Of a DNA stretch of 64,000 nt, positions 27,893 to 38,677 are shown one piece after another. A program made the position numbers and the translations under genes. Under the pieces are notes generated by a model that was not told the DNA's origin, did no database searches, and saw only the letters and a program-made list of their open reading frames with translations. Source of the stretch: Photobacterium kishitanii (GTDB lineage Bacteria > Pseudomonadota > Gammaproteobacteria > Enterobacterales > Vibrionaceae); assembly GCF_003026355.1 (NCBI RefSeq), contig NZ_PYON01000004.1, positions 186,001-250,000 on the forward strand. Reading direction: 5' to 3'. Positions within the stretch are counted from its first letter, which is position 1; each line of letters starts with the position of its first letter.

Positions 27893-30800
27893 TTAGTCAA
27901 AAGATGGCTTAGTCATTGGTGCTACTGCACTATTGGTTGCTGTTTGGCTACCCGCGGCACGTGCCGTTGCACGTTCACGTAATGGTGCAGCTTCAACATG
28001 AGTTTTTGCTACTGTTTCAACAGGCGCTGGTGCTTTAGTCATTGCCGCAACCGCATGGAAACCACGTGGAGACGTTGCTGTTACTGGCATCGCTTCAGTG
28101 ACAATTTTTGTCATTGGTGCTGATGCTGTTTTAACAACAGGTGCTTCAACAACAGGCGCTTCAACAACAGGTGCTTCAACAACAGGCGCTTCAACAACAG
28201 GTGCTTCAACAACAGGCGCTTCAACAACAGGCGCTTCAACAACAGGCGCTTCAACAACAGGCGCTTCAACAACAGGTGCTTCAACAATAGGTGCTTCAAC
28301 AACAGGTGCTTCAACAACAGGTGCTTCAACAACAGGCATTTCAACAACCGGTGCTTCAACAACAGGCATGGCATTACGTAATGGGAAAGCTTTACCCATC
28401 GCAAGTTCAGGCATCGCAACACCACCTAAAGCGGGTTGTGACGTTTCCTTTGGTAATGCTTGAGCGATTGCTGAGTGATTAACAATGACAATATCATCGT
28501 TATTGTCAGATACCGACTCAGTTACTGCTGCTGCTACTGGTACTTCAATTGTTGGCTTGATACGAGACCATACTTTACCCATCGCCATTTCTGGTGCTGC
28601 TACACCTGATGCTGGACGTAGTGCTTTTGGTTTCTCGACAATAGAAACAACATTGACCATATCGCTAATTGTATCTGTAGCATCATCAACTGCTGCTTGC
28701 TCAACCGCATCTGCCATGTTGTAACAGCTTGGATCTTCATGCTGTTCATACTCTTGTTTTTCAACTCGAGTGTCACGAATGCGACGACGGCGTTGACCGC
28801 TAGCGCGTAGGTGACGTGGTGAACGACGGTTACGACGTTGATTGTTATCTTGCTCATTGTTTTCAGCTTGCTCATCAGTAGCAGGCTGAGCTTGAGTTGT
28901 TTGTGCTTCTTTCGCTATCGTTGTACCCATTTCCATTAATGGTGATGAGGTTTTTTCGATAACATCAGCAACAGCTTCAACAATCGGTTGGCTTTCAACA
29001 GCAGCTTCTACGTTATCAGTGAAACGGATTTTTTTCTGTAACTGACGACGTTGACGACGTTGTTTCACCTTAACGTTTTTGTCTTCTACTGGTGCTTCAA
29101 CAGCAACGGTATCATTTGTTTTCGCTTTCACTTCGTCTGCTTGTTGGCGTTGTTGCTTTTGCGCTTGAATCTCTTCTTTACGAGATTGGCGTTGCTGCTC
29201 TTTCGCTTCTTCAGTACGAGGTTGGCGCGGTTGCTTCGCTGGACGATCTTGAGATTGACGGTTCTTATCCGTACGCTCATTGCGACGACGAGGTTGACGC
29301 TGCTCGTTGTTGCGATCTTGTTGTTCAGCGTTGCTGTCTTGATCACTCTCTTGGGTATTACGACGAGTGTTATCGCGATTACCTTGACGGTCATTGCGAC
29401 GATTATCAGGACGACGGTTATTGTTGTTACGACGATTATTGTTATTTGTTTGCTCTTTTACTGGTGTTTCAACTTCTTGCTTAACTGCTGCCGGTTGTTC
29501 GGTAGTGTTATTGAAGAAAGATGATATTGCAGCAAAAATACGACTAAAGATACTTGGTGCTTGAGCAATAATTGTTTGTGGTTTCGCTACAGGTTGTACT
29601 TCTGGCGCTTTAACAACAGGAGCGGGTTGTTTTGGCGCTGCAAAACCGTGTAGAACAGGTTCTTCACGTTTTTTAGCGGTACGCTCTTGTTGTGGAGCTT
29701 CAGTTGCTTCTGCTTCTCTCAATGCATCAATAGTGCTTGGAAGATGGTATGAAAGTGTATCTTGTTCTTCACCTTCACGGATACGTAACACTTCAAAGTG
29801 TGGCGTTTCCATATCAGCGTTTGGCACAATAACAACACGCACATCGTGGTACTTTTCAATATGCTGTACTGCTGGTCGTTTTTCGTTTAGTAAGTAAGAG
29901 GCAACAGGAACAGGTACAATTGCAACAACTTGTGAACTGTTATCTTTTAGTGCTTCTTCTTCGATTAAACGTAGGATTGAGAGTGACAGTGATTCATTAT
30001 CACGGATAACACCGGTACCTGTACAACGTGGACAAACGTGATGGCTTGCTTCTGCTAAAGAAGGGCTTAAACGTTGACGCGACATTTCAAGCAAACCAAA
30101 GCGAGAGATGCGACCAATTTGTACACGTGCGCGGTCAACACGAACAGCTTCACGTAAACGATTTTCTACTTCACGCTGGTGACGAACAGGTGTCATATCA
30201 ATGAAATCGATAACCACAAGACCACCAAGATCTCGAAGACGTAATTGACGTGCAATTTCATCTGCTGCTTCTAGGTTAGTTTGCAGTGCCGTTTCTTCAA
30301 TATCGCCACCTTTTGTCGCACGCGCTGAGTTGATATCAATCGAGGTTAATGCTTCTGTTGGATCGATAACTACTGAGCCACCTGAAGGTAAACGAACTTC
30401 ACGCTGGAACGCAGAGTCAATTTGGCTTTCAATTTGGTAGTGACTAAATAGTGGTACTTCACCTTCATAACGCTTAATACGCGATAGGAAATCAGGACGA
30501 ATTAATTTGATATGATCACGTGCGCGGTCAAATACTTGTGGACTATCGATAAGAATTTCACCGATGTCACGACGAAGATAATCGCGAATAGCACGTGCAA
30601 TAACATTACTTTCTTGGTGGATCAAAAACGGAGCTGCTTGAGATTCAGCGGCTTCTTTCACTGCACTCCAGTGATTAAGAAGAACGTTTAAATCCCACTC
30701 AAGTTCCTCACCTGATTTACCCACACCAGCAGTACGTACAATTAGTCCCATACCCTGAGGTAGCTCTAATGTGCTTAATGCGGCTTTAAGTTGTGTACGC

Positions 30801-31240
30801 TCTTCACCTTCGATACGACGAGAAATACCGCCAGCACGAGGGTTATTAGGCATTAACACTAAGTAACTACCTGCCAACGAGATAAAGGTTGTAAGTGCAG
30901 CACCTTTGTTGCCACGCTCTTCTTTATCAACTTGGACGATAACTTCTTGGCCTTCTTTCAAGACTTCCTTAATGTTAGGACGACCTTGGTAAGAATAATT
31001 TGACGGGAAGTAATCTTTAGCAACTTCTTTTAAAGGGAGGAAGCCATGGCGTTCAGCACCGTAATCAACGAACGCAGCTTCCAGGCTTGGTTCGATACGA
31101 GTGATGCGGCCTTTGTAGATATTTGCTTTTTTAGATTCGTGACCAGGGCTTTCGATATCAAGATCAAATAGCTTTTGGCCATCAACTAATGCGACGCGCA
31201 ACTCTTCCTTCTGAGTCGCGTTAATCAACATTCTTTTCAT
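27893..31240 (-). CDS. rne: Ribonuclease E
   Basis: 1115 residues (E. coli 1061). The catalytic half carries the S1 RNA-binding domain (about 36-120), the 5' sensor and RNase H-like parts, the DNase I-like subdomain with the catalytic aspartates in SIDINSAR and VVIDFIDM, and the zinc-link CPRC at 403-406. From about 520 on the chain is a disordered scaffold: an Arg/Asn-rich RNA-binding stretch ([16 protein letters not shown]), a second Arg-rich block ([19 protein letters not shown]), and at 959-1033 fifteen five-residue repeats of the VVEAP type. The scaffold recruits degradosome partners, and the end MTKPSFD is conserved-looking. Autoregulation through a long leader is known in E. coli. Confidence 0.97.
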   Translation of the reverse strand: MKRMLINATQKEELRVALVDGQKLFDLDIESPGHESKKANIYKGRITRIEPSLEAAFVDYGAERHGFLPLKEVAKDYFPSNYSYQGRPNIKEVLKEGQEVIVQVDKEERGNKGAALTTFISLAGSYLVLMPNNPRAGGISRRIEGEERTQLKAALSTLELPQGMGLIVRTAGVGKSGEELEWDLNVLLNHWSAVKEAAESQAAPFLIHQESNVIARAIRDYLRRDIGEILIDSPQVFDRARDHIKLIRPDFLSRIKRYEGEVPLFSHYQIESQIDSAFQREVRLPSGGSVVIDPTEALTSIDINSARATKGGDIEETALQTNLEAADEIARQLRLRDLGGLVVIDFIDMTPVRHQREVENRLREAVRVDRARVQIGRISRFGLLEMSRQRLSPSLAEASHHVCPRCTGTGVIRDNESLSLSILRLIEEEALKDNSSQVVAIVPVPVASYLLNEKRPAVQHIEKYHDVRVVIVPNADMETPHFEVLRIREGEEQDTLSYHLPSTIDALREAEATEAPQQERTAKKREEPVLHGFAAPKQPAPVVKAPEVQPVAKPQTIIAQAPSIFSRIFAAISSFFNNTTEQPAAVKQEVETPVKEQTNNNNRRNNNNRRPDNRRNDRQGNRDNTRRNTQESDQDSNAEQQDRNNEQRQPRRRNERTDKNRQSQDRPAKQPRQPRTEEAKEQQRQSRKEEIQAQKQQRQQADEVKAKTNDTVAVEAPVEDKNVKVKQRRQRRQLQKKIRFTDNVEAAVESQPIVEAVADVIEKTSSPLMEMGTTIAKEAQTTQAQPATDEQAENNEQDNNQRRNRRSPRHLRASGQRRRRIRDTRVEKQEYEQHEDPSCYNMADAVEQAAVDDATDTISDMVNVVSIVEKPKALRPASGVAAPEMAMGKVWSRIKPTIEVPVAAAVTESVSDNNDDIVIVNHSAIAQALPKETSQPALGGVAMPELAMGKAFPLRNAMPVVEAPVVEMPVVEAPVVEAPVVEAPIVEAPVVEAPVVEAPVVEAPVVEAPVVEAPVVEAPVVEAPVVEAPVVEAPVVKTASAPMTKIVTEAMPVTATSPRGFHAVAAMTKAPAPVETVAKTHVEAAPLRERATARAAGSQTATNSAVAPMTKPSFD
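28141..28365 (-). repeat. 15-bp minisatellite, 15 copies, inside rne
   Basis: The plus-strand unit is G[TC]GCTTCAACAACAG, repeated 15 times without gap; variants are GT/GC at the second base and a few substitutions at 28286 and 28336-28351. On the coding strand each unit gives five residues of the [10 protein letters not shown] type. A 10-base partial copy precedes it at 28131-28140. Confidence 0.95.
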
Positions 31241-31600
31241 TATATTGTACTCATTATTGTTGTTGTATTAGCACAGCTAATTACATCAATTTTTTGATGG
31301 TGCCTGACTCCAAGTCTGATGTACGGGTGCAACCTCACGGTTGGAATGCAGGAGTGCTCTATGGCCACACGTATTAGCCAACTGTGTAGAGATGGTTAGA
31401 TCTGAAACACACAGCTGGTATCACCACATCGAGGTGTGGTTGTATCTGTTACATCAAAAAAATCTGTAATCTGACGCGCTAAAAAAAACTCCGGTGACCA
31501 TAACGTCTTACGCCACGTGCTGCGTTTATCACCTGAGTTGTATATAAAATAGCCGAAACGGTGAGAGCTTGCTCACCTTGTCAGTAAAATAAGCAAAAAA
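31241..31600 (-). promoter_or_regulatory. Probable long 5' leader of rne
   Basis: The 437-base gap between divergent rne and rluC has several hairpins on the rne side, including ACCACA-TCGAGG-TGTGGT near 31425-31442 and GGTGAG-AGCTTG-CTCACC at 31560-31577. E. coli rne has a leader of about 361 bases that senses RNase E activity; position and structure suggest the same here. I could not align it to the E. coli hairpins by eye. Confidence 0.35.
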
Positions 31601-31661
31601 ACTTATTCTAGAATGCAATCATAGCAGGCTCACTTTTTTGCGGCAATCTGCTTTATTTGCA

Positions 31662-31670
31662 TGGTACAAT
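31662..31670 (+). promoter_or_regulatory. Extended -10 promoter for rluC
   Basis: TGGTACAAT fits the extended -10 pattern TGnTATAAT with one mismatch. No good -35 stands at 16-18 bases. Transcription would start about base 31678, which is the A of the rluC ATG. Confidence 0.4.
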
Positions 31671-31677
31671 CAAACTT

Positions 31678-32622
31678 ATGACAGAAGATAAACCTAAAGT
31701 GCAATTCATCGATATTACCGATGATTTTGCTGGCCAACGGATCGATAATTTTCTCCGTGCTAGGCTTAAAAATGTACCAAAAAGTATGATTTACCGTATT
31801 TTGCGTAAAGGCGAGGTGCGAGTAAACAAAAAACGTATTAAACCTGAATATAAATTGCAGGATGGTGATCTCGTACGTGTCCCACCGGTCTTTGTTCCAG
31901 AAAAGGATGAACAAGCGCCGATTAGTACCAAGCTTAATAAAGTGGCTGAACTTGAATCATGCATAATCTATGAAGATGATCATGTTTTGATTTTAAATAA
32001 GCCATCAGGTACAGCTGTCCATGGCGGTAGTGGTTTGAAGTTTGGTGCGATTGAAGCGTTACGTGCATTACGACCTGATGCTAGATATCTTGAATTAGTC
32101 CACCGTATTGACCGAGATACATCTGGTATTTTGTTAGTTGCTAAGAAACGCTCAGCGTTACGTAAACTACAAGAGCAATTTAGAGAAAAAACGGTTCAGA
32201 AATATTATTTTGCCTTAGTGATGGGGGAATGGAAGGCAAGTTGTAAGAGAGTGACTGCACCGTTATTGAAAAATGAAATAAATAGTATTGTACGGGTTAA
32301 CCCGCAAGGTAAAGCATCAGATACGCGTTTTAAAGTTCTGGAGCGCTTTGCGCAGGCGACACTAGTACAAGCAAGCCCAGTAACAGGCCGTACTCACCAA
32401 ATTCGTGTGCATTGTCAATATGAAGGCCATCCTATTGCTTGGGATGATCGTTATGGCGACCCACGTTTTGATGCTTACACTAAAAAAACGGGTTTAAGTC
32501 GCTTGTTCTTACACGCTGCGAATATTAAATTTACCCATCCAAATACTGATGAGTTAATGGATATTAGTGCGCCGATGGAACCAGTGCTAGAGCGTTGCTT
32601 AGCAAAACTTCGAACATTTTAA
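31678..32622 (+). CDS. rluC: 23S rRNA pseudouridine(955/2504/2580) synthase RluC
   Basis: 314 residues. An S4 RNA-binding domain spans about 18-80 (GQRIDNFLRARLKNVPKSMIYRILRKGEVRVN); the catalytic domain has HRIDRDTSG with the nucleophilic Asp145 and the TGRTHQIRVH motif near 240. It modifies three uridines of 23S rRNA. The ATG at 31678 is chosen from alignment with E. coli RluC; the TTG at 31657 would add seven unconserved residues. No ribosome binding site is visible before the ATG. It diverges from rne, as in E. coli. Confidence 0.96.
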   Translation: MTEDKPKVQFIDITDDFAGQRIDNFLRARLKNVPKSMIYRILRKGEVRVNKKRIKPEYKLQDGDLVRVPPVFVPEKDEQAPISTKLNKVAELESCIIYEDDHVLILNKPSGTAVHGGSGLKFGAIEALRALRPDARYLELVHRIDRDTSGILLVAKKRSALRKLQEQFREKTVQKYYFALVMGEWKASCKRVTAPLLKNEINSIVRVNPQGKASDTRFKVLERFAQATLVQASPVTGRTHQIRVHCQYEGHPIAWDDRYGDPRFDAYTKKTGLSRLFLHAANIKFTHPNTDELMDISAPMEPVLERCLAKLRTF

Positions 32623-32638
32623 TCGTAGTGTAAATATT

Positions 32639-32666
32639 AAGGCGAGCATTGAGCTCGCCTTTTTTA
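32639..32666 (+). terminator. Terminator after rluC
   Basis: AAGGCGAGC-ATTGA-GCTCGCCTT stem followed by six Ts. Confidence 0.88.
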
Positions 32667-32703
32667 TAAGAAGTCGTTTATTTTTTATCATGCTGATTCT
32701 GGT

Positions 32704-33285
32704 TTACAGAACGGAGACCTGTTCATTAGCGAGCATTTCACGTAATGCGATAAGGGGTAATCCGACTAATGTATTTGGATCTCGTCCTTCTAACTTATCA
32801 AATAACGCAATCCCTAAGCCTTCACTTTTAAAACTGCCGGCACAGTAAAGCGGCTGCTCTTTAGTAACATAATGTACAATCTCATTTTCGGTTAGCGTTC
32901 TAAAATGGACATGAAACGGCTCGCAAATAACTTGAGTCATTTCGGTGCGCGCATTATATAAGCACAAGCCCGTGTAAAAAGTAACCACCTTGCCACTTGC
33001 CGCTCGAAGCTGGGCGCAAGCGTTCGCTTCGGTATGGGGTTTGCCTAAAATCTTATCGTCAATGACACATACTTGGTCTGAACCTATAATCAGATGGTGA
33101 GGATAATCTTCGGCACAGGCAAGTGCTTTTGCCTGTGCTAATCGCATCACCAACGCTGGCGCTGATTCATTAATGAGTATTGCCTCATCCACATTTGGAT
33201 TGGCCGTTGTAAAAGGCAGCTGTAATTTTTCCAGTAGGCTTTTACGGAATGGAGAGGTAGATGCAAGAATAAGTGACTGGTTCAT
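32704..33285 (-). CDS. yceF: Maf-like nucleotide pyrophosphatase YceF (7-methyl-GTP pyrophosphatase)
   Basis: 193 residues (E. coli YceF 194). The Maf signature begins with [17 protein letters not shown] (about 5-21) and includes [17 protein letters not shown] and the lysine/glutamate region GSFKSEGLG. YceF-type Maf proteins hydrolyse 7-methyl-GTP and related modified nucleotides, keeping them out of nucleic acids. It diverges from yceD-rpmF-plsX across 379 bases, the conserved enteric arrangement. Confidence 0.95.
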   Translation of the reverse strand: MNQSLILASTSPFRKSLLEKLQLPFTTANPNVDEAILINESAPALVMRLAQAKALACAEDYPHHLIIGSDQVCVIDDKILGKPHTEANACAQLRAASGKVVTFYTGLCLYNARTEMTQVICEPFHVHFRTLTENEIVHYVTKEQPLYCAGSFKSEGLGIALFDKLEGRDPNTLVGLPLIALREMLANEQVSVL

Positions 33286-33626
33286 AGGCTATTTATTTAT
33301 CTAAACGAAGAAGTAGTATGAGTGTAACCATCACTGAGGTTCAATGCTAGTGAGCATAGTTTTGTGATTGTTTGAGTTTCAATGCAGACAGACGATGTCA
33401 TCGTTACAGCACAATGGTATTATAAGCGGCAATCATTGATTTTAATTTAAATAGAACCATTATTGGCTATCATTTAAACGATGATTAAGTGATCTCTTGT
33501 CATTTTATCAGCAATCATCAAGTGATTGAGTGACGGAGAAATAAAAACTTTTTAATGAGGAGGGGGAATGAATTTTCATGGCAGCATGAGAATTACTCAA
33601 AAGCCGTTAATTCAGGCACATTTCCT

Positions 33627-33655
33627 TTGACTCAACCAGACTATAAGGCTAATAT
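33627..33655 (+). promoter_or_regulatory. Sigma-70 promoter for yceD-rpmF-plsX-fab operon
   Basis: TTGACT (33627-33632), 17-bp spacer, TAATAT (33650-33655). The predicted start point is about 33661-33663, only two to four bases before the yceD ATG at 33665. The rest of the gap 33286-33620 shows no other feature I can support. Confidence 0.55.
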
Positions 33656-33664
33656 TCGCGCCCT

Positions 33665-34183
33665 ATGCAAAAGGTAAAATTGCCGCTAAAGGTAGATCCA
33701 GTACGCACTGCACAGAAAAGACTCGACTATGATGGCATCATCAAAGCGGATCTTCTGTCTCGTCTCGCTGGTTCAACCCAGAGCGTAATAAGTGATGCAA
33801 ACGTCAACTTGTCTTTTGACCTTGACCAACGTCGTATTCCTTTCATGCGCGGAAACGCAAGTGTAGATGTGATGTTGACCTGTCAGAGATGCCAGGAAGA
33901 ATTTCCACACACAATTAGTGTTGAATTCTGTTATAGTCCGGTTCGTGATGAAGAGGCTATTGACAAGTTACCGGAAGCCTATGAGCCGACAATTGTCGAC
34001 GAAAATGGTGATATTAATCTAATTGAAATCATCGAAGATGAATTGATGTTAGAGTTACCGCAAGTAGCAAGACATGATGATGACGATTGCAAGATCGGCA
34101 CACATAACTTGTCTTTTGGTGATATCCCCGTTGCTGATGAGCGTCCGAATCCGTTTGCAGTATTGAAAAATCTTAAAAGTTAA
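33665..34183 (+). CDS. yceD: YceD, 23S rRNA accumulation protein (DUF177)
   Basis: 172 residues. The start [24 protein letters not shown] is nearly identical to E. coli YceD. Three Cys in metal-knuckle style (CQRCQEE, and DDDDCKIG near the end) are present. The protein is needed for normal 23S rRNA levels in E. coli and plants; the mechanism is not known. It is first in the operon with rpmF (20-base gap). No ribosome binding site precedes the ATG, and the promoter sits almost on it, so the message may be near-leaderless. Confidence 0.94.
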   Translation: MQKVKLPLKVDPVRTAQKRLDYDGIIKADLLSRLAGSTQSVISDANVNLSFDLDQRRIPFMRGNASVDVMLTCQRCQEEFPHTISVEFCYSPVRDEEAIDKLPEAYEPTIVDENGDINLIEIIEDELMLELPQVARHDDDDCKIGTHNLSFGDIPVADERPNPFAVLKNLKS

Positions 34184-34203
34184 ATTTAACAGGAGTAGGG
34201 TTA

Positions 34204-34374
34204 ATGGCCGTACAAAAGAGCAAAAAATCACGTGCAGCACGTGGTATGCGTCGTTCACATGATGCGCTAACTACAGCAGCAGTATCTGTAGATTCAGCAT
34301 CAGGTGAAACTCACCTACGTCACCACGTGACAGCTGACGGTTTCTACCGTGGCCGTAAGGTTATCAACAAGTAA
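34204..34374 (+). CDS. rpmF: 50S ribosomal protein L32
   Basis: 56 residues, beginning [20 protein letters not shown] and ending [12 protein letters not shown], a close match to E. coli L32 (57 residues). It sits at the usual place between yceD and plsX, with AGGAG about 8 bases before the ATG. It is the Cys-less type, so no zinc ribbon and no dependence on zinc. Confidence 0.97.
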   Translation: MAVQKSKKSRAARGMRRSHDALTTAAVSVDSASGETHLRHHVTADGFYRGRKVINK

Positions 34375-34386
34375 GGTTGAACCTTG

Positions 34387-35409
34387 ATGGGTCTTACCGT
34401 TGCACTTGATGCAATGGGCGGGGATTTCGGTCCTCAAGTAACAGTGCCTGCCGCCGTGCAGGCACTGTTGCATTCGCCTGAGCTCAAACTCATTCTTTTT
34501 GGTGATATTAGTGCTATCACTACCCAGCTAACTCTTCTCAATAAGCTCAACCATCCTCGGCTGTCTATCGTTCATTGCGATAATGTTATAGCCAATGAAA
34601 CACGTCCATCACAAGCATTACGTCATAGCAAAGGTTCTTCAATGCGCATGGCATTAGATGCTGTTGCCATCGGTGATGCCGATGCCTGTGTTAGCGCCGG
34701 TAATACGGGAGCGCTAATGGCTTTATCTCGTTATGTGCTTAAACAACTTCCTGGTGTTGAACGTCCTGCATTAATTTCAGAAATTCCTAATCGTAATGCC
34801 AACCATACTTGGTTATTAGATTTAGGTGCCAATGTTTCGTGTGATGCCGATACTCTATTTCAATTTGCTGTCATGGGCTCAGTTGTTGCCGAACAAACAT
34901 TAGGCTCTGCACCACGAGTAGCATTACTTAATATTGGTGAAGAATCCATTAAAGGTAATGATCTGGTTAAACGTTGTGCTGAAATGTTGAGTCAATCTCC
35001 CGATATTAATTACATTGGCTATATTGAAGGCCATCAATTGTATTCAGATAAAGCGGATGTGATTGTATGTGATGGTTTCGTCGGGAATGTGAGTTTAAAA
35101 ACCAGTGAAGGGGTGGCTAACCTATTCATTGACTGTATTAAGCGTAATATTGGTCGTAACCCATTTAAGCGGTTGATTGCTAAATGGCTGTTTCGTGAGC
35201 TATTTAATAGCTTACAGCAATTGAACCCCGACCAGTATAATGGCGCAAGTCTGTTAGGATTACGTGGTATTGTAGTGAAAAGCCATGGCAGTGCAGACAC
35301 CACAGCTTTGGAGAATGCCATAAGCCAAGCGGTTTATGAGATTAAACGCCAAATACCGATGAAAATCAGTGACCGTCTGGAAGAGGTCTTACTAGAGAGG
35401 CATTATTAG
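34387..35409 (+). CDS. plsX: Phosphate acyltransferase PlsX
   Basis: 340 residues. Makes acyl-phosphate from acyl-ACP for phospholipid synthesis with PlsY. Conserved phrases: [10 protein letters not shown] at the start, [10 protein letters not shown] (about 100-109), [36 protein letters not shown] use the ATG at 34387; the adjacent in-frame TTG at 34384 is also possible and closer to the AAGG ribosome binding site. Tail of the gene nearly touches fabH. Confidence 0.96.
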   Translation: MGLTVALDAMGGDFGPQVTVPAAVQALLHSPELKLILFGDISAITTQLTLLNKLNHPRLSIVHCDNVIANETRPSQALRHSKGSSMRMALDAVAIGDADACVSAGNTGALMALSRYVLKQLPGVERPALISEIPNRNANHTWLLDLGANVSCDADTLFQFAVMGSVVAEQTLGSAPRVALLNIGEESIKGNDLVKRCAEMLSQSPDINYIGYIEGHQLYSDKADVIVCDGFVGNVSLKTSEGVANLFIDCIKRNIGRNPFKRLIAKWLFRELFNSLQQLNPDQYNGASLLGLRGIVVKSHGSADTTALENAISQAVYEIKRQIPMKISDRLEEVLLERHY

Positions 35410-35414
35410 TCTTC

Positions 35415-36371
35415 ATGTATAGCAAAATTTTAGGAACTGGCAGCTATTTGCCAACTCAAGTTCGCACCAATGCGGATTTAGAAAAAATGATAGAGACTAG
35501 CGATGAATGGATCGTTGCTCGTACTGGTATTCGTGAGCGTCGTATTTCATCCGCTGACGAAACTGTAGCAGTAATGGGTTATCATGCTTCTTTAAACGCT
35601 ATCGAAATGGCGGGTATCAATAAAGAAGATATCGATCTTATTATTGTCGCGACATCTAGTACAAGCCATTCATTTCCATCAGCGGCTTGCCAAGTACAAG
35701 GTATGTTAGATATTAAAGGCTGTCCCGCTTTTGATTTATCTGCTGCATGTACTGGCTTTGTTTATGCCTTAAGTGTCGCTGATCAACATATCAAAACCGG
35801 TATGGCGAAAAATGTACTAGTGATTGGCTCTGATGCGCTTTCTCACTGTTGTGATCCACAAGATCGCTCAACCATTATCTTATTTGGTGATGCAGCCGGC
35901 GCAGTGGTTCTTGGCGCAAGTGAAGAGCAAGGGATTATTTCAACGCATTTGTATGCTGACGGTCATTTTGGTGGTTTATTAAGCCTTGCTGTGCCAGAGC
36001 GCGGCAAAGATTTTGATGCTAATACATGGCTTTACATGGCTGGTAATGAGGTGTTTAAAGTTGCAGTGACTCAACTGTCTAACTTGGTTAAAAACACGTT
36101 AGCGGCTAATAATATGGATAAGTCTGAACTTGATTGGTTGGTGCCACATCAAGCGAATATGCGGATTATTTCAGCGACAGCGAAAAAATTATCAATGTCG
36201 ATGGATCAAGTGGTTGTAACACTTGATCGCCATGGTAATACTTCTGCGGCAACAGTACCAACAGCATTAGATGAAGCGGTACGTGATGGCCGTATTCAAC
36301 GTGGTCAAACGCTATTATTAGAAGCGTTTGGTGGCGGTTTCACTTGGGGCTCTGCACTAGTGAAATTTTAA
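35415..36371 (+). CDS. fabH: 3-oxoacyl-[ACP] synthase III (FabH)
   Basis: 318 residues (E. coli 317). Condenses acetyl-CoA with malonyl-ACP to start fatty acid synthesis. The active Cys112 is in SAACTGF; the partner His and Asn lie in VPHQANMRI and DRHGNTSAA. Five bases separate it from plsX. A 136-base gap before fabD may contain a secondary promoter. Confidence 0.97.
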   Translation: MYSKILGTGSYLPTQVRTNADLEKMIETSDEWIVARTGIRERRISSADETVAVMGYHASLNAIEMAGINKEDIDLIIVATSSTSHSFPSAACQVQGMLDIKGCPAFDLSAACTGFVYALSVADQHIKTGMAKNVLVIGSDALSHCCDPQDRSTIILFGDAAGAVVLGASEEQGIISTHLYADGHFGGLLSLAVPERGKDFDANTWLYMAGNEVFKVAVTQLSNLVKNTLAANNMDKSELDWLVPHQANMRIISATAKKLSMSMDQVVVTLDRHGNTSAATVPTALDEAVRDGRIQRGQTLLLEAFGGGFTWGSALVKF

Positions 36372-36507
36372 GCTAAATCAACTCATGGTTTAGTTTTACT
36401 CGCTAAAAGAATTTTGCGATAAGACGGAAGGTTGAATATAGTTAACGCTGTCTTGTTAGCCTATTAATTTACTGAACTATCAGTATATAAAGAATAAGGA
36501 TTCTCAA

Positions 36508-37437
36508 ATGTCTAAGTTCGCGATTGTTTTCCCTGGACAGGGTTCTCAAACTGTTGGCATGCTTGCTGATTTAGCTGAGCAATTTGATGTGGTTAAGCAG
36601 ACGTTTGCTGAAGCCTCTGATGCTCTAGGTTATGATCTATGGGCTCTAGTACAAAATGGTCCTGTTGAAGATCTAAACCAAACCCAACGTACACAACCTG
36701 CATTATTAACAGCATCTGTGGCGATTTGGCGTGTATGGCAACAACAGGGCGGTGAACAGCCAGCTGTTTTAGCGGGACATAGCCTAGGTGAATACTCAGC
36801 GCTTGTTTGTGCAGGTGTGATTGATTTTCAAGCTGCGGTTAAGTTAGTTGAACTACGTGGCAAGTTAATGCAAGAAGCCGTGCCTGCTGGTGTTGGCGCA
36901 ATGTCTGCAATTATCGGCTTAGATAATGATGCAATTGCAGCTGCATGTGCGCAAGCTGCAGAAGATCAAGTATGTTCTCCAGTTAACTTTAATTCGCCAG
37001 GCCAAGTGGTTATTGCGGGTAATAAAGAAGCGGTAGAGCGTGCAAATGTATTGTGTAAAGAAGCAGGCGCTAAGCGTGCATTACCATTACCAGTGTCTGT
37101 TCCTTCACATTGTGCGTTAATGAAGCCTGCGGCTGATAAATTAGCAATTGCATTAGAAGGTTTAGCATTTAATGCTCCTGCTATCCCTGTGATCAATAAC
37201 GCTGATGTGGCGACTGAAATCGATCCTGTGGCAATTAAACTTGCTCTTGTTAAGCAGCTATACAATCCGGTTCGTTGGACTGAATCTGTAGAGCGTATGA
37301 CAGCTGAAGGCGTTGAAGAGTTGCTAGAAATGGGCCCTGGTAAAGTATTAACAGGTCTTACAAAGCGTATTGATCGTGAACTTAGCAGCGTAGCAGTGAA
37401 TGATGTTGCATCATTAACCGCAGCACTAGCGAAATAA
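36508..37437 (+). CDS. fabD: Malonyl-CoA--ACP transacylase (FabD)
   Basis: 309 residues. Loads malonyl onto ACP. GQGSQTVGM near the start, the nucleophile Ser92 in AGHSLGEYSALV, and the catalytic His in PVSVPSHCALM (about 201) are all present. AAGGA ribosome binding site 10 bases ahead of the ATG. Followed by fabG after 24 bases. Confidence 0.97.
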   Translation: MSKFAIVFPGQGSQTVGMLADLAEQFDVVKQTFAEASDALGYDLWALVQNGPVEDLNQTQRTQPALLTASVAIWRVWQQQGGEQPAVLAGHSLGEYSALVCAGVIDFQAAVKLVELRGKLMQEAVPAGVGAMSAIIGLDNDAIAAACAQAAEDQVCSPVNFNSPGQVVIAGNKEAVERANVLCKEAGAKRALPLPVSVPSHCALMKPAADKLAIALEGLAFNAPAIPVINNADVATEIDPVAIKLALVKQLYNPVRWTESVERMTAEGVEELLEMGPGKVLTGLTKRIDRELSSVAVNDVASLTAALAK

Positions 37438-37461
37438 TTAAGCTTACAAAGAGGATTTACA

Positions 37462-38196
37462 ATGAGTCTGGAAGGTAAAATTGCACTAGTTACAGGTGCG
37501 AGTCGCGGTATTGGTCGTGCAATTGCTGAGATTTTGGTTGAGCGTGGCGCAACAGTTATTGGTACAGCAACATCAGAGAGTGGTGCTGATGCAATTAGTG
37601 CGTATCTTGGCGATCATGGTAAAGGTTTTGCGTTAAACGTGACCTCGCCAGAGTCAATTGAAACCACACTAAAGCAAATTAAAGAACAATATGGCGATAT
37701 TGATATCTTAGTCAATAACGCTGGTATTACTCGTGATAATCTACTTATGCGTATGAAAGATGACGAATGGCAAGATATCATGGATACCAACCTGACTTCG
37801 GTTTTCCGTCTGTCTAAAGCGGTATTGCGCGCGATGATGAAAAAACGTCATGGTCGTATCATTAGCATCGGTTCTGTTGTCGGTACTATGGGTAACGCAG
37901 GTCAGACAAACTACGCAGCGGCTAAAGCTGGTCTGCTTGGTTTTACAAAATCGATGGCACGTGAAGTTGCTTCTCGTGGAATCACAGTCAACGCTGTTGC
38001 GCCAGGTTTCATTGAAACTGATATGACAAAAGCGTTAAATGATGATCAACGCGCTGCAACATTAGCAAATGTTCCTGCTGGTCGTTTAGGCGATCCGCGT
38101 GAAATAGCAGCGGCTGTTGCTTTTTTAGCCTCTGATGAAGCTGCTTATATAACAGGCGAAACATTGCACGTTAACGGCGGCATGTATATGATTTAA
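37462..38196 (+). CDS. fabG: 3-oxoacyl-[ACP] reductase (FabG)
   Basis: 244 residues, a short-chain dehydrogenase. The NADPH motif TGASRGIG is at 11-18; the catalytic Ser-Tyr-Lys set is in ISIGSVVGT and NYAAAKAG (Tyr about 151, Lys about 155). It reduces 3-oxoacyl-ACP in each elongation cycle. AGAGG ribosome binding site 8 bases before the ATG. Confidence 0.97.
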   Translation: MSLEGKIALVTGASRGIGRAIAEILVERGATVIGTATSESGADAISAYLGDHGKGFALNVTSPESIETTLKQIKEQYGDIDILVNNAGITRDNLLMRMKDDEWQDIMDTNLTSVFRLSKAVLRAMMKKRHGRIISIGSVVGTMGNAGQTNYAAAKAGLLGFTKSMAREVASRGITVNAVAPGFIETDMTKALNDDQRAATLANVPAGRLGDPREIAAAVAFLASDEAAYITGETLHVNGGMYMI

Positions 38197-38354
38197 GCAA
38201 ATTCTTTGTAATACTTCATGATTCAAGTCAAATTGAACAATTTTTCTGGTTAAATCGTGGTTTGACCAGCATTATGAGTGTTGCAACTTTTGCTGTAATG
38301 AATAAACTACAACAAATCGCATTAGCGAATTCTTGTTAAAGGAAATATATTAGT

Positions 38355-38588
38355 ATGAGCAACATCGAAGAACGCGTAAAAAAAATCATCGTTGAGCAAC
38401 TAGGCGTAGACGAAGCAGAAGTTAAGAACGAAGCATCTTTCGTTGACGATCTAGGTGCTGATTCACTAGATACAGTTGAACTAGTAATGGCTCTTGAAGA
38501 AGAATTCGATACAGAAATCCCTGACGAAGAAGCTGAAAAAATTACTACTGTTCAAGCTGCAATCGACTACGTAAACAGCGCACAGTAA
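38355..38588 (+). CDS. acpP: Acyl carrier protein
   Basis: 77 residues, very acidic. The phosphopantetheine attachment Ser37 is in [10 protein letters not shown]. The 158-base gap upstream suggests its own promoter, consistent with the high demand for ACP, and a hairpin with a long T-run follows before fabF. AAAGGAAA ribosome binding site. Confidence 0.99.
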
Positions 38589-38606
38589 TATAAAAATTTA
38601 ATATCT

Positions 38607-38639
38607 CCAGGCGGTCATTATGACCGCCTGTTTTTTTTC
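38607..38639 (+). terminator. Terminator between acpP and fabF
   Basis: CAGGCGGTCA-TTA-TGACCGCCTG, a perfect 10-bp stem followed by eight Ts. It would let acpP be far more abundant than fabF. Confidence 0.9.
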
Positions 38640-38677
38640 ACTTCCTGTTTTATCCTCAATTCCCGGAGAAATTAATC

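Noticed and set aside
28098..28482. Plus-strand open frames rich in TTGAS or LQQQV repeats, and a minus-strand frame rich in LLLKH
   Set aside because: They are the other-frame readings of the 15-bp minisatellite inside rne.
29051..29524. Plus-strand open frames opposite rne, rich in Leu, Thr and Arg
   Set aside because: They lie on the complement of the Arg/Asn-rich rne scaffold and have no start signals or recognisable domain.
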